DNA of 64,000 nt from Polyangiaceae bacterium (GCA_020849655.1 JADLFU010000240.1:1-64000); one strand, 5' to 3'. Positions 48,712 to 58,542 are shown, counted from the first letter of the stretch. Numbers and translations are program-made. The notes: generated by a model from the sequence alone, not told the origin.

Positions 48712-48717
48712 TATCCT
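48712..48717 (+). promoter_or_regulatory. TATCCT -10-like box before the second kinase
   Basis: TATCCT lies in the 118-bp gap between the divergent PEGA protein gene and the kinase. It is 42 bases before the chosen GTG start, farther than in other genes. A TTAGGT box for the divergent gene lies at 48687-48692 on the other strand. Confidence 0.3.
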
Positions 48718-48759
48718 CCGCCGCGCTCGGATGTCCCGGCCCAAGCAGGCAGCGTCGAG

Positions 48760-50241
48760 GTGACCGCGGAGGTCGTCCTCGCCCACGGAGAGGTGCTCGC
48801 GAAGAAGTACCGCCTCCTCGAGCGCATCGGCGAGGGTGCGACGGCCGAGGTGTGGCTGGCGCTCAACCTCCCGCTCGACGTCAAGGTCGCGATCAAGATC
48901 CTGCGCGCGAGCCTGTCGACCGATCCGCGCCTCGTCTCCCGCGTGCAGCGCGAGGCGAAGGCCACGGCCGCCATCGCGCACAAGAACATCGTCCAGGTGT
49001 TCGACTACGGCGTGACGTCGTGGGGCTCGCCCTTCATCGTGATGGAGCGGCTGAAGGGCGAGACGCTCGCGGCGCGGCTCGGGGCGGCGGGGCGGCTCGC
49101 GCCCCGCGAGGCCGCGCGCATCCTCTTGCGCGCGATGAAGGGCGTCACCGTCGCGCACGCGAAGGGCATCATCCACCGCGATCTGAAGCCCGAGAACGTG
49201 TTCCTCGCGATCGAGGACAACGGCGCCGAGCGCCCGAAGGTGCTCGATTTCGGCGTGTCGCACGTGCTGCGCGAGGGCGCCGAGGAGCGCTCCCGCACCG
49301 GCACCGGGCCCGTGGGCACGCCCGCGTACCTCCCGCCCGAGGTCATCCTCGAGGACAAGCGCGGCGACGCGCAGGGCGACGTCTGGGCCCTCGGCGTCAT
49401 GCTGTACGAGTGCATCGCGGGCGAGCTGCCGTTCGTCGGCGAGGGCACGCACCAGGTGCTCGAGGCCGTCTGTCACCGCGATCCGCCCCGCCTCGCCGAG
49501 CGCGCGGCGGGCGTCGACGCCGAGCTCGAGGCCATCGTCGCGCGCGCGCTCGCGAAGAGCGCGGCCGACCGCTACCCGGGCGTGCGAGAGCTGTTCGACG
49601 ATCTGAACCACTGGCTCGGCGCGAAGGAGAGCGCCGTCACGACGTCGCTGCCCCGGATGAGCGCGCTGCCGCCCGATCCGATGCTCGACGAGGAGGTCGA
49701 CACGCTCATCGGGCCCTCGCTCGAGGAGCGCGTGAGCTTCCACTCGTCACCCGCGCCCCCGACCGCGTCGAGCCGCCCGTCGATGCGCGCCGCGAGGGTC
49801 AGCCGCCCGTCGTCCCCGTGGACGACGCTCGTCGCGGTCGCGGTCGTAGCGGCGCTCGGGGTGGCCGGGTACTCGCTCCTCGTGCGCGCGCCTCGCGAGA
49901 GCCGCCCCGCCGCGCCGGCGGTCGCCGCGCCGGCGAGCGTCGCGGCGCCGACCCTGGACGTCGTCGGCCTCCCCTCCGGCTCGTCGGTGACGGTCGACGG
50001 CGAGATCGTCACGCTCCCCGCGCGCCTGCGCCGCGGCTCGGTCGTCACGGTGCGCGTCGACGCCCCGGGCTACCTGCCGTGGACGCAGACCGTGCAGGCG
50101 GAGGGCTCCGTGAAGCTCGTGTTCTCGGGCCAAGCGCGCCCCGCGCCGTCCCCGTCCCCCTCCGCGTCGGCGCCGGTGCCGCGGACGGCGCCCAAGATCG
50201 ATCCGCGCGTCTCGCCGAACTACAAGGACGTCCCCTACTGA
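48760..50241 (+). CDS. Hanks-type Ser/Thr protein kinase with PEGA-like tail
   Basis: A 493-aa kinase from GTG 48760. Kinase domain at about 12-275: IGEGATAEVWLA, VAIKIL, HRDLKPENVFLA, DFGVSHVL, and an activation end PVGTPAYLPPEVI (LPPE in place of the usual M-A/S-P-E). A linker and a transmembrane helix (about 350-375; LVAVAVVAALGVAGYSLLV) lead to a C-terminal extracytoplasmic PEGA-like module (LDVVGLPSGSSVTVDGEIVTLPARL). This topology would let the kinase sense an envelope signal. The gene diverges from the TPR/PEGA protein and is followed by an unrecognised gene. Confidence 0.88.
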   Translation: MTAEVVLAHGEVLAKKYRLLERIGEGATAEVWLALNLPLDVKVAIKILRASLSTDPRLVSRVQREAKATAAIAHKNIVQVFDYGVTSWGSPFIVMERLKGETLAARLGAAGRLAPREAARILLRAMKGVTVAHAKGIIHRDLKPENVFLAIEDNGAERPKVLDFGVSHVLREGAEERSRTGTGPVGTPAYLPPEVILEDKRGDAQGDVWALGVMLYECIAGELPFVGEGTHQVLEAVCHRDPPRLAERAAGVDAELEAIVARALAKSAADRYPGVRELFDDLNHWLGAKESAVTTSLPRMSALPPDPMLDEEVDTLIGPSLEERVSFHSSPAPPTASSRPSMRAARVSRPSSPWTTLVAVAVVAALGVAGYSLLVRAPRESRPAAPAVAAPASVAAPTLDVVGLPSGSSVTVDGEIVTLPARLRRGSVVTVRVDAPGYLPWTQTVQAEGSVKLVFSGQARPAPSPSPSASAPVPRTAPKIDPRVSPNYKDVPY

Positions 50242-50266
50242 TCGCGATGGGACGAGGGCCTCGCTG

Positions 50267-51214
50267 ATGCTTCACGAAGACGTCCGCTTCGAGGGCTGGG
50301 ACGTGCGCGACTGGCAGCGCCTCGTCTCGGCGCTGCGGCGCCCGGCGTCCGCGCGTCCCCCCGGTGAGCCGTCGGGCGGCCTCTTCGTGCTTCACGACGG
50401 CGCGCGCGTCCACAAGCTGCTCCACTCGACGGCCGGGCGACTTCCGGGCGCGGGCGGCCCGGCGCGACCGCTGGCCGAGCTGTGCGCGGAGCACCACGCG
50501 CGCTGGGGCGTGTCGCTGCACGAGGGCGCGCTCGAGGAGCTGATGGAGCGCGTCTCCGCGCGCGCGCGCCGCGGCGACGATCTCGTCGATCAGGCGCTCG
50601 GCCTCCTGTCGATCGCGCAGCGGATGGGCCGCGAGGGCGCGCTCGGGACGCACCCTACGTCGCTCGCGTCGCTGCGCGTGCCCCCGGCGGACGTGCTGCG
50701 GGGCGCGGTCTCGCGCCTCTTGCCCGACGGCAAGGTGCTCGCGCTCGGGCTGTTCGAGGGCGGCGAGCTGTTCACCGCGATCGCGCTGCGCCGCCGCGGT
50801 CGGGCGATCGATCTCGTGCTCGGGCCCGAGGAGCTGCGCGCGCGGGTGGGCCTCCTGTCCGGCGATTTTCGCCGCGACTACCGCTTCCTCGTCGCCGCGA
50901 TCGAGGAGCTCGCGGGGCCGATCGGCACCGGCGTGTTCACCGACGTGGCCACGTTTCGCGAGCTGTTCGTCTCGCCGCCACCGGGCGCGTGGGCCCGCGC
51001 CGCGCTCGTGCGCGACGTCGTCGTCGTGCCGCTCTCCGGCGCCGCGCTCGTGCCGATCGCGATCGACGCCGCGCGCGGGCTGTTCGCGGCGCTCGTGCGC
51101 GCCGGCGAGCGCCTCGATCCGACGGGGCGCGTCGCGCTCCTGACGGCAGGGCCGCCCGCGCCGCGCGCCGCGAGCGTCCTGTCCTCGCTGCGCGCGCGCT
51201 GGTTCTCGCGGTGA
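50267..51214 (+). CDS. Unrecognised protein downstream of a kinase
   Basis: A 315-aa protein without signal peptide or membrane helix. The most regular parts are an early helix (LVSALRRPASA), a beta stretch GGLFVLHDGARVHKLLHS, a middle GKVLALGLFEGGELFTAIALRRRGRAIDLVLGPEELR and a C-terminal VVVPLSGAALVPIAIDAARGL. It lies 25 bases after the kinase stop in the same direction, so it is likely co-transcribed and possibly a substrate or regulator. I recognise no family; the function is unknown. Confidence 0.6.
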   Translation: MLHEDVRFEGWDVRDWQRLVSALRRPASARPPGEPSGGLFVLHDGARVHKLLHSTAGRLPGAGGPARPLAELCAEHHARWGVSLHEGALEELMERVSARARRGDDLVDQALGLLSIAQRMGREGALGTHPTSLASLRVPPADVLRGAVSRLLPDGKVLALGLFEGGELFTAIALRRRGRAIDLVLGPEELRARVGLLSGDFRRDYRFLVAAIEELAGPIGTGVFTDVATFRELFVSPPPGAWARAALVRDVVVVPLSGAALVPIAIDAARGLFAALVRAGERLDPTGRVALLTAGPPAPRAASVLSSLRARWFSR

Positions 51215-51254
51215 TGGACGGCCGGCGGCCTCGCCCGTAGGCTCGGCGCTCGAC

Positions 51255-52193
51255 ATGGCCCGCCGCTCGACGATCACGGCCGCGCTCGCGCTCCTCCTCC
51301 CCGGGCTCGGGTGCGGCGACGCCTCCAGCAAGTCCGCCTTCGACGACGCCGCCGGCGCCGCGGGGCAGGCGCAGTTCGCGGCGGGCAGCGGCGGCGCGAG
51401 CGCGGGCGCGGGCGGGGGGTTCCAGTCGCAGGGCGGCGGCAGCTCGACGACGACGCCCTCGTGCGACGAGGTCGGCGCGTCGATCTTCGTCGTCTCGTCG
51501 CCGAACAGCAACCTGCTGAAGTTCGATCCGAAGACCTACACGTTCACGCAGATCGGCAAGCTGTCGTGCGGCGCGGGGCTCGCGACGCCGTTCTCGATGG
51601 CCATCCGCCGCGACGGCAACGCGTACATCCTCCACAGCAACGGCCGCATCTACCGCGCGAGCACGAAGGACGCCTCGTGCGTCGACTCGGGCTACTCGCC
51701 CAACCAGCAGGGGTTCTCGCAGTTCGGGATGGGCTACGTCTCCGACGGCCCGGGCTCGCAGGCCGAGACGCTCTTCGTGATGGACAGCGGCGCGGCCGGC
51801 CTCGCGAAGATCCCCGACGACGGCAAGCTCGTGAAGGTCGCGCAGTTCGACGGCGGGCTCGCCGGGCGCTCCGGCGAGGTCACGGGCACCGGCGAGGGGC
51901 GCCTGTTCGGCTTCTTCGTCGACGTCGCGAACGCGAAGAAGACCAGCGTCGCCGAGATCGACAAGGCCACGGGCCACGTGATCTCCAACGTCGCGCAGGG
52001 CCTGCCGCAGATCAGCGCGTGGGCCTTCGCGCACTGGGGCGGCAGCTTCTACCTGTTCAACGGATCCGGCGGCGGCTCCCGCGTCCACAAGTACACGCCC
52101 GGCAAGGGCACGACCCAGGTCGTCGCCGACGCGGGCCAGAGCATCGTCGGCGCCGGCGTCTCGACCTGCGCGCCCATCGCCGAGCCCGAGTAG
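51255..52193 (+). CDS. Lipoprotein with propeller-like repeats
   Basis: A 312-aa lipoprotein. Signal peptide MARRSTITAALALLLPGLGC, lipobox GLGC. A Gly/Ala/Ser-rich linker (about 25-70) precedes a mature part of repeated beta-type units of about 45 residues (FVVSSPNSNLLKFDPKTYTFTQIG, IRRDGNAYILHSNGRIYRAS, LFVMDSGAAGLAKIPDDGKLV). This looks like a small seven-bladed propeller or Kelch-type domain, and it may bind sugars or proteins. A TAGGCT box lies 11 bases before the ATG. Such linker lipoproteins are common in myxobacteria. Not part of a clear operon. Confidence 0.6.
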   Translation: MARRSTITAALALLLPGLGCGDASSKSAFDDAAGAAGQAQFAAGSGGASAGAGGGFQSQGGGSSTTTPSCDEVGASIFVVSSPNSNLLKFDPKTYTFTQIGKLSCGAGLATPFSMAIRRDGNAYILHSNGRIYRASTKDASCVDSGYSPNQQGFSQFGMGYVSDGPGSQAETLFVMDSGAAGLAKIPDDGKLVKVAQFDGGLAGRSGEVTGTGEGRLFGFFVDVANAKKTSVAEIDKATGHVISNVAQGLPQISAWAFAHWGGSFYLFNGSGGGSRVHKYTPGKGTTQVVADAGQSIVGAGVSTCAPIAEPE

Positions 52194-52201
52194 ACCTTTC
52201 T

Positions 52202-52232
52202 ATGCGTTCACTTGCATGAACGCATGAAGTGA
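52202..52232. promoter_or_regulatory. Overlapping inverted repeats, candidate operator before the ArsR-methyltransferase gene
   Basis: ATGCGTTCA (52202-52210) and TGAACGCAT (52217-52225) form a perfect 9-bp inverted repeat with a 6-base spacer. A second pair, TCACTT (52208-52213) and AAGTGA (52227-52232), interlocks with it. The region lies 16 to 46 bases before the GTG at 52248. It is the best binding-site candidate for the ArsR-type protein encoded next, which could be autoregulated and control ahcY downstream. Confidence 0.5.
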
Positions 52233-52247
52233 TCTACGAGCTCCCCC

Positions 52248-53198
52248 GTGGAGTCGACGTGGGCGGCGAGGTTTCGGGCGTTGGCCGACGACACGCGGCT
52301 CGTCCTGCTCGCGGCGCTGCTCGACGACGAGCTGTCCGTCGGCGAGCTCGCGGAGGTCGTCGAGGCGCCGCAGCCCGGCGTCTCCCGGCACCTCGCGGCG
52401 CTCGCCCAGGCGGGGCTCGTCGGCGCGCGCAAGCAGGGGACGGCGACGTTCTATCGGCTCACGCAGGGCGACGAGCTGTTGCTCGGCCCGCTCTCGGCGG
52501 AGCTCGGGAGGCTCGCGCGCGCGCACAAGCTCGCCGCGCGCATCGAGCGGGTGCTCGCGCGTCGCGCCGCGAAGGGCGCGACCTTCTTCGATCGCGCCGA
52601 GGACTGGGACACCCTGCGCGCCGAGCTGTTCGCCGACAGCGCGGGGCTCGCGTCGCTCGTGCCGCTCCTGCCCCGCGAGCTCGTCGTCGCGGACGTCGGC
52701 ACCGGCACCGGCGGCATGCTCCCCTACCTCGCCGAGGTCGCGCGCGAGATCATCGCGGTCGATCTCTCGGCCGAGATGCTGCGCCGCGCGCGCGCGACGG
52801 CGCGCAGGCTCGGCCTGTCCGACGTCAGGTTCTTGAAGGGCGAGCTCGGGGCGCTGCCGATCCCCGACGCGTCGGTCGACGCGGCGTTCGCGGCGCTCGT
52901 GCTCCACCACGCGCCGCGCCCCGCGCCCGCGCTCCGGGAGCTCTGCCGCATCACGCGTCCGGGCGGCGCCGTCGTCGTCGTCGACCTCGTCAGCCACGGC
53001 CACGAGTGGCTCCGCGAGGAGCAGGCGGACGTCTGGCTCGGCTTCGGGCGCGACGAGCTCGTCGATCTCGCGGCTCGCGCCGGCCTCGAGCGCGTCACCC
53101 ACCGGGTCGTCTCGAAGGCGCCCGTGAAGAAGGGGACGGGCGCGCCGCTCGAGCTGTTCGTCCTCGCCGGCCACACGCGATCCGCTCGCCCCTCGTGA
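52248..53198 (+). CDS. ArsR-family regulator fused to a methyltransferase (SahR-type)
   Basis: A 316-aa protein. Residues 8-90 are an ArsR-type winged helix ([30 protein letters not shown], recognition helix near [24 protein letters not shown]). Residues 140-270 are a class I methyltransferase ([44 protein letters not shown]). In proteobacteria the ArsR-methyltransferase type SahR controls S-adenosylhomocysteine recycling and methionine genes; here it stands directly before ahcY, so an SAH/SAM-sensing role is likely. The methyltransferase part may bind the ligand rather than methylate. Start GTG 52248. Confidence 0.82.
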   Translation: MESTWAARFRALADDTRLVLLAALLDDELSVGELAEVVEAPQPGVSRHLAALAQAGLVGARKQGTATFYRLTQGDELLLGPLSAELGRLARAHKLAARIERVLARRAAKGATFFDRAEDWDTLRAELFADSAGLASLVPLLPRELVVADVGTGTGGMLPYLAEVAREIIAVDLSAEMLRRARATARRLGLSDVRFLKGELGALPIPDASVDAAFAALVLHHAPRPAPALRELCRITRPGGAVVVVDLVSHGHEWLREEQADVWLGFGRDELVDLAARAGLERVTHRVVSKAPVKKGTGAPLELFVLAGHTRSARPS

Positions 53199-53235
53199 GG
53201 GGCGCGCACCCTCCACCACCCACCACCCACACAAC

Positions 53236-53240
53236 GGAGA
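53236..53240 (+). promoter_or_regulatory. Shine-Dalgarno of ahcY
   Basis: GGAGA 8 bases before ATG 53249. It is one of the clearer ribosome binding sites here, in keeping with strong expression. The 50-base leader is too short and lacks the features expected of an SAH riboswitch. Confidence 0.55.
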
Positions 53241-53248
53241 AGCACACC

Positions 53249-54559
53249 ATGAGCCAGAACTACAAGGTCGCCGACATCGGGCTCGCCGACTGGGGCAACA
53301 AGGAGATCGCCATCGCCGAGAAGGAGATGCCCGGCCTGATGGCCCTGCGCGAGGAGTACGGCGCGACGAAGCCGCTCGCGGGCGCGCGCGTCGCGGGCTG
53401 CCTGCACATGACCATCCAGACCGCGGTGCTGATCCAGACGCTCGAGCATCTCGGCGCCGAGGTGACGTGGACGTCGTGCAACATCTTCTCGACGCAGGAC
53501 CACGCGGCCGCCGCGATCGCCGCCGCGGGCACGCCCGTGTTCGCGTGGAAGGGCGAGACCGAGGAGGAGTACATGTGGTGCCTCGAGCAGCAGATCTACG
53601 CGTTCAAGGGCAAGAAGGGCCCGAACATGATCCTCGACGACGGCGGCGATCTGACCGCGTACATCCACGACAAGCACCCGCACCTGTTCGCCGGCGACGA
53701 TCCCATCCGCGGCATCAGCGAGGAGACCACCACGGGCGTGAAGGCGCTCTACCGCATGGCCCAGGGCGGCAAGCTCGCGGTGCCCGCGATCAACGTCAAC
53801 GACTCGGTCACGAAGTCCAAGTTCGACAACCTCTACGGCTGCCGCGAGTCGCTCGGCGACGGCATCAAGCGCGCGACCGACGTGATGTTCGCCGGCAAGA
53901 CGGCGGTCGTCGCGGGCTACGGCGACGTCGGCAAGGGCTCGGCGCAGGCGCTGCGCTCGCTCGGCGCGCGCGTGATGATCACCGAGATCGACCCGATCTG
54001 CGCGCTGCAGGCGGCGATGGAGGGCTACCAGGTCGTCACGATGGAGACGGCGGCGCCGCTCGCCGACATCATCGTCACCGCGACGGGCTGCCTCGACATC
54101 GTGCGCGCCGAGCACATGCAGGCGATGAAGGACGAGGCGATCCTCTGCAACATCGGCCACTTCGACTGCGAGATCCAGGTCGCCTGGCTCGAGAAGAACC
54201 CCGAGATCAAGAAGGTCAACGTCAAGCCGCAGGTCGACCAGTACATCTTCCCGAACGGCAAGCGCATCACGCTGCTCGCGTCGGGGCGCCTCGTGAACCT
54301 CGGCTGCGCGACGGGGCACCCGAGCTTCGTGATGAGCTCGTCCTTCACGAACCAGGTGCTCGCGCAGATGGAGCTCTGGGCGAACTCGAAGGCGTACTCG
54401 AAGGAGGTCTACGTGCTGCCGAAGAAGCTCGACGAGAAGGTCGCGCGCCTGCACCTCGGCAAGCTCGGCGTGCAGCTGACGACGCTGACGAAGGCGCAGT
54501 CGGACTACCTGCAGGTCTCGCCCGAGGGGCCGTTCAAGCCCGAGGCGTACCGCTACTGA
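53249..54559 (+). CDS. ahcY: S-adenosylhomocysteine hydrolase
   Basis: A 436-aa enzyme that cleaves S-adenosylhomocysteine to adenosine and homocysteine, removing the inhibitor of methyltransferases. It has the N-terminal substrate part ([46 protein letters not shown]), the NAD-binding motif [20 protein letters not shown] (GxGxxGxG), the region [25 protein letters not shown], and the C-terminal tail ending [13 protein letters not shown]. Normal length. The preceding SahR-like gene ends 50 bases before, so the pair is likely an operon. The 3' end overlaps the convergent kinase by 26 bases. Confidence 0.96.
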   Translation: MSQNYKVADIGLADWGNKEIAIAEKEMPGLMALREEYGATKPLAGARVAGCLHMTIQTAVLIQTLEHLGAEVTWTSCNIFSTQDHAAAAIAAAGTPVFAWKGETEEEYMWCLEQQIYAFKGKKGPNMILDDGGDLTAYIHDKHPHLFAGDDPIRGISEETTTGVKALYRMAQGGKLAVPAINVNDSVTKSKFDNLYGCRESLGDGIKRATDVMFAGKTAVVAGYGDVGKGSAQALRSLGARVMITEIDPICALQAAMEGYQVVTMETAAPLADIIVTATGCLDIVRAEHMQAMKDEAILCNIGHFDCEIQVAWLEKNPEIKKVNVKPQVDQYIFPNGKRITLLASGRLVNLGCATGHPSFVMSSSFTNQVLAQMELWANSKAYSKEVYVLPKKLDEKVARLHLGKLGVQLTTLTKAQSDYLQVSPEGPFKPEAYRY

Positions 54560-55988
54560 GCCGCGCGGCGACGGGCGGCGCGCCCGGCGTGGATCTCGAC
54601 GAGAGGAGCTTCCACGCGACGAGCGCCGCCGCCACGATCGCGACCGCCACGCAGACGAGGATGATCGCGATCGGCGCGCCGCCGCCGCGCTTCGCGACCG
54701 CCGGCACGGGCGCCCGCGCGCGGGCCGCGCTCGTGGTGCCCTGCTCGAACATCGGCGGCGGCGGGCTCGACGGGACGAACACGTGCGAGCCCGCGGTCGC
54801 GGCGAGCGGCGACGCGCCGTCGCGCGCCTCGCCGCTGCCCGCGGTCGAGCCGTAGGCGTCGACGAACGGATCACGAGGCAACGGCGGCGTCGACGGCGCG
54901 ACGGGAGACGCCATCATCGGCATCGTCGATCCGAGGCCTGGCGGCCGGGAGGAGCGCTGCGCCTGGGGCTGTGGCCCGCCGATGATCAGCGTGCCCTTGA
55001 ACGTGCGCGGGCCTTGCGGCGGGGCGCTCGGCGACGCCGGGCGCGACGCGTCGTCCTCCTGCATCGCGTGCTTCAGCGCGCCCCAGAGCGCGCCCATGTC
55101 CTGCGGGCGTCGCGCGGGGTGCGTCGAGAGGGCGTCGGCGAAGAGGGCCTCCACGCGATCTCCGACGGCGACGCCGAGCGCGCGGGGCGTCGGGCGCCGC
55201 GCCTCGTCCGTCGCCTTCTCGAGGAACTCGCCGAGGTGCTCGCCGGTGATCGCGGGCTGGTCGCGGAGCAGCTCGACCACGAGCAGCGCGAACGCGTAGA
55301 CGTCGGCCGCGGGGCCGACCTCGCCGAGCGTGTGATCGAACTGTTCGGGCGCGCCGTACGCCGGCGTGAACATGCGGATCTGGCCCATCGTCGCCGCGCG
55401 CGGGCCGAGCGCGAGCGCGTGATCGGAGACGATCTTCGCGACGCCGAAGTCCATCACCTTCGGGCGAAACCCGCCCGTCGGCTGCGACGCGAGGAAGATG
55501 TTCGAGGGGTTCAGATCGCGGTGCACGACGCCGAGCGCGTGGGCGCTCGCCATCGCCTCGGCGACCGGATCGAGCAGCCGGACGATCTCCGCGAGCGATC
55601 GGCCGCGCTCGCCGCGCTCCCTGCGCGCCCGCAGCTGCTCGGAGAGCGTGAAGCCGTCGAGCCACTCGAGCACCATGTACGGCACGAGGCCCTGCGTCAC
55701 CGGCGACATCGCCGTCCCCGCGGCGATCGTGCGGGCCACGTGGAGGCTCTCCTGCGAGAGCTTGTAGTGGATGCGGCTCTCGTCGCGGAACCTGCGCACG
55801 AACGCCTCGACGAGCGCCGAGCCGAGCTGCCCCTGGAGCTTCAGGCACTTGATCGCGACGGGCTCGTCGAGGCCCAGGTGGTGCCCCCGGTACACGATCG
55901 AGAAGCCGCCCTCGCCGACGGCAGCGTCGACGCGAAACTGCCCGTCGAGCACCTGCCCGACCAGGCCGTAGGGATCGACGGGGGCCAC
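54534..55988 (-). CDS. Hanks-type Ser/Thr kinase with HRDLN catalytic loop
   Basis: A 484-aa kinase with a GTG start. Gly loop [12 protein letters not shown], Lys in VAIKCLKLQ, catalytic loop [20 protein letters not shown], activation end [12 protein letters not shown]. In HRDLN, the Lys two after Asp in the consensus HRDLKPxN is replaced by Asn; this residue normally contacts the gamma-phosphate, so activity may be reduced or altered. After the domain (about 20-290) come a Pro-rich linker and a C-terminal transmembrane helix (about 445-470; [23 protein letters not shown]). A TTAGCG box just before the start fits a short leader. Confidence 0.85.
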   Translation of the reverse strand: MAPVDPYGLVGQVLDGQFRVDAAVGEGGFSIVYRGHHLGLDEPVAIKCLKLQGQLGSALVEAFVRRFRDESRIHYKLSQESLHVARTIAAGTAMSPVTQGLVPYMVLEWLDGFTLSEQLRARRERGERGRSLAEIVRLLDPVAEAMASAHALGVVHRDLNPSNIFLASQPTGGFRPKVMDFGVAKIVSDHALALGPRAATMGQIRMFTPAYGAPEQFDHTLGEVGPAADVYAFALLVVELLRDQPAITGEHLGEFLEKATDEARRPTPRALGVAVGDRVEALFADALSTHPARRPQDMGALWGALKHAMQEDDASRPASPSAPPQGPRTFKGTLIIGGPQPQAQRSSRPPGLGSTMPMMASPVAPSTPPLPRDPFVDAYGSTAGSGEARDGASPLAATAGSHVFVPSSPPPPMFEQGTTSAARARAPVPAVAKRGGGAPIAIILVCVAVAIVAAALVAWKLLSSRSTPGAPPVAARLSSGTPRA

Positions 55989-56002
55989 GGCGGGACGCTA
56001 AC

Positions 56003-58528
56003 TCACTTCGGCGGAAGGATCCTCACGCCGCCCTCGGAGGCGGGGTTCTTCGCGTCGGGGACGGTCTCGCCGAGCACGGCCTTCGGGTTCATCAGCTCGA
56101 AGAGCGCGCGCTTCGCGAGCTGGCCCGTGTCGCCCTGCTCGTCGCGCAGGGCCATCAGCGCGCCCTGCTCCTTCATGAACTTCAGCGTCTCGACGGCGCC
56201 CTTCTTCGCCGCGGGGTCGCCCTTCTTCGCGAGGTCGAGCAGGCGGAAGCGCAGGACGACGCGGGTCATCGAGTGCGGCCCGTTGTCGTACTCGAGGTTG
56301 TTGAACTGCGCGCCGAGGCGCAGCCGCGCCCAGTCCTGCGCGGTGTCGCGCACGCGCGTCCGCGCGACCCCGTCCGCGTTCGCGACCCAGCGGAAGATGC
56401 GGCCCTTCGAGAGATCCTCGTCGGACCAGAACCCGAACGCGTCGAAGTAGATCTGCTTCAGATCCTCGAGCACCTCCTTCGGCACGTCGCCGAACATCGC
56501 GACCACGCGCGCGGCCGACTCGGGCTTGCCGCCGAGCAGGATGGCGAGGGCGGCGTCCTCGATGAGATCCTTGTCCTTCGCCTTGTCGAGCAGCGCCTTC
56601 TCGGTCGCGTCGTCGAGCCCGCCCCAGCCGAGCGCGATCGCGGCGCGGTGGCGCACGATGGCGTCCGTGTCCTTCGCGATCATCGCGAGCAGATCGGCGG
56701 TCGCGGCGGGCGACGGGCGGCGCGTCAGCGTCTCGAGGAAGCAGCTGCGCGTCACGGCCTTCTTGCCGTCGCCGGTCGCGGCCTTCGCCTTCGCGACGAT
56801 CTCCTTCATCTGGTCGTCGGTCGCGACCCAGCCGATCGCCGAGCAGGCCGCCTCGCGCGCGCCCTCGTTCTGCTTGTCGTCCTCGGCGACCTTGAGGAGG
56901 ATGGGGTACGCCCGCTTGTCGCCCCACTGCGCGAAGCCCTGCGCGGAGCCGACGGCGAGCCCGCGCAGCACCATCGCGACCATCGTCAGGCCCGCGCCCT
57001 GCAGGCCCGCCTGCGTGATGTCCATCGCGGCCTCCTTGCGGCCGATCTGGCGCTCGAGCGTGGCCCACGACGACTCGTCCTTCGCCCAGCCGAGGTACCG
57101 CAGCGCGCCCTGCGCCGTCTCGTACGCCATCGGGAACCCGCCGCTCTCGCCCGCCTTCGGCAGCGGATCCTTCGGGCTCGCCCAGTCGCGCAGCTTCGGC
57201 AGCACCTTCTTCGAGCCCGCCGCGACGAGGAACCGGAGCGCGTTCGAGTGCGGCTGCGGCTTCTCGGTGGCCCAGCCCATCGCGGCGTCCTCGGCCTTCG
57301 AGAGCAGGTCGGGCGCCTGCTGCGGGTGCAGGACCGCGAGGTCGGCGAGCATGCGCGCCGAGACGACGCGCTCGTTGTCGTCGCGGCGGTACTCAGGGTC
57401 CTTCTGGGCGTCGTAGATCTTCATCGGATCGCCGCGGAGGCGGTCGGCGAGGTACGGCACCGCGCGCGCGTCGCCCAGCTCCGCGAGGCGCAGCGCGGCC
57501 TCGGTCATCCAGTGCACGCTCGGCTTCGTCTCGAGGTACGTCGCGAGCTGATCGGCGGCGCGCGGATCGGCGAGCGTGCGCAGCATGTCGAAGATCTGCT
57601 TCGTCTGGAACTTCGTGCGCTCGGGCGGATCCTTCGCGACCGAGCCGAGCGCGAGCACGAGGCCGCGCCCGCCGATGCCGTCGCGGAGCGCCTCGAGGAA
57701 GCGCTGGCGATCGTCCTTGTCCGCGCGCGAGAGCGCCGCGAGCATCGGCGTCAGCGCGGCCGGATCGCCGATCTTCCCGAGCCCGCTCACGGCCTCGCGC
57801 GCGACGTCGTTCTTCGGATCGTTGACCAGCTTGATGAGCTGGTCGAGGTAGCGCTTGTCGCCGGTCTTCGAGAGGATGCCCGCGACGAGCTGGCGCACCG
57901 AGTCGCTCCCGTCGCCGGCGAGCCCCGCCCACTCGGCCGGCGTCTGCATCGCGGCGAACGCCTCGAGATCGAACGCCGTGCCGCCGCCGAGCCGCTGGAC
58001 GCCGGCGAGGTGGCCCGCCTTGTACACCTCGAGGATCTTCGGGAAGACGCTCTTCTCGTTCAGCGCGACGAGCGCCCACGCGAGCTGGGGCTTGTCCTCC
58101 GCGCGCGCCTCCGCGAACGCCTTCAGCGTCGCCGCGCGCGCGCCCTCGGCCGCGGGCAGGCCCACCGCCGCGACGACCTGCGCCGCGACGCCGCGCACGC
58201 GGTGATCCACGTCGGCGAGCGCCTTCGTCGCGACCGTGACGGCGCCCTTGTGCTCGTCGAGCAGCACGAGCTGCGTCAGCGCCTCCTGCTTCAGCTCGAA
58301 CGAGCCCTGGTCCGCGAGCTTCAGCCAGTCGGGGATCTGCTCGGCCCGCGGCTTGACGTAGAGATCCTTCTTGATCTTCGCGATCTGCTCGACGGTGAGC
58401 CGCTCGTCGCTCGTCTTCAGCCCCATCGCGACCGCGCCGACGCCGCCCGCCGCGAGCAGGAGCCCCAGCACCACCATCGCGGGCCGCACGCGGCCCTTCT
58501 TCAGCTCTGCTTCCTCGTCGAGGCTCAT
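56003..58528 (-). CDS. HEAT-repeat membrane-anchored protein
   Basis: An 841-aa protein starting at ATG 58528 (MSLDEEAELKKGRVRPAMVV). A single membrane helix (about 17-37; AMVVLGLLLAAGGVGAVAMGL) would anchor it. The rest is alpha-helical repeats of about 35-40 residues of the HEAT/PBS-lyase type: VDHRVRGVAAQVVAAVGL, VAREAVSGLGKIGDPAALTPML, LRLAELGDARAVPYLADRL, VRHRAAIALGWGGLDDATEKAL. HEAT solenoids are protein-binding scaffolds. The role is unknown. The TACCCT box 8 bases before the start fits a short leader. Confidence 0.75.
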   Translation of the reverse strand: MSLDEEAELKKGRVRPAMVVLGLLLAAGGVGAVAMGLKTSDERLTVEQIAKIKKDLYVKPRAEQIPDWLKLADQGSFELKQEALTQLVLLDEHKGAVTVATKALADVDHRVRGVAAQVVAAVGLPAAEGARAATLKAFAEARAEDKPQLAWALVALNEKSVFPKILEVYKAGHLAGVQRLGGGTAFDLEAFAAMQTPAEWAGLAGDGSDSVRQLVAGILSKTGDKRYLDQLIKLVNDPKNDVAREAVSGLGKIGDPAALTPMLAALSRADKDDRQRFLEALRDGIGGRGLVLALGSVAKDPPERTKFQTKQIFDMLRTLADPRAADQLATYLETKPSVHWMTEAALRLAELGDARAVPYLADRLRGDPMKIYDAQKDPEYRRDDNERVVSARMLADLAVLHPQQAPDLLSKAEDAAMGWATEKPQPHSNALRFLVAAGSKKVLPKLRDWASPKDPLPKAGESGGFPMAYETAQGALRYLGWAKDESSWATLERQIGRKEAAMDITQAGLQGAGLTMVAMVLRGLAVGSAQGFAQWGDKRAYPILLKVAEDDKQNEGAREAACSAIGWVATDDQMKEIVAKAKAATGDGKKAVTRSCFLETLTRRPSPAATADLLAMIAKDTDAIVRHRAAIALGWGGLDDATEKALLDKAKDKDLIEDAALAILLGGKPESAARVVAMFGDVPKEVLEDLKQIYFDAFGFWSDEDLSKGRIFRWVANADGVARTRVRDTAQDWARLRLGAQFNNLEYDNGPHSMTRVVLRFRLLDLAKKGDPAAKKGAVETLKFMKEQGALMALRDEQGDTGQLAKRALFELMNPKAVLGETVPDAKNPASEGGVRILPPK

Positions 58529-58536
58529 GGGCGCGG

Positions 58537-58542
58537 AGGGTA
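58537..58542 (-). promoter_or_regulatory. TACCCT -10-like box before the HEAT-repeat gene
   Basis: TACCCT on the minus strand lies 8 bases before ATG 58528, one of six TANCCT boxes in the window at short distance from a start. Confidence 0.35.

Noticed and set aside
53199-53248. SAH riboswitch before ahcY
   Set aside because: The 50-base leader is too short and lacks paired regions; regulation by the ArsR-type protein is more likely.
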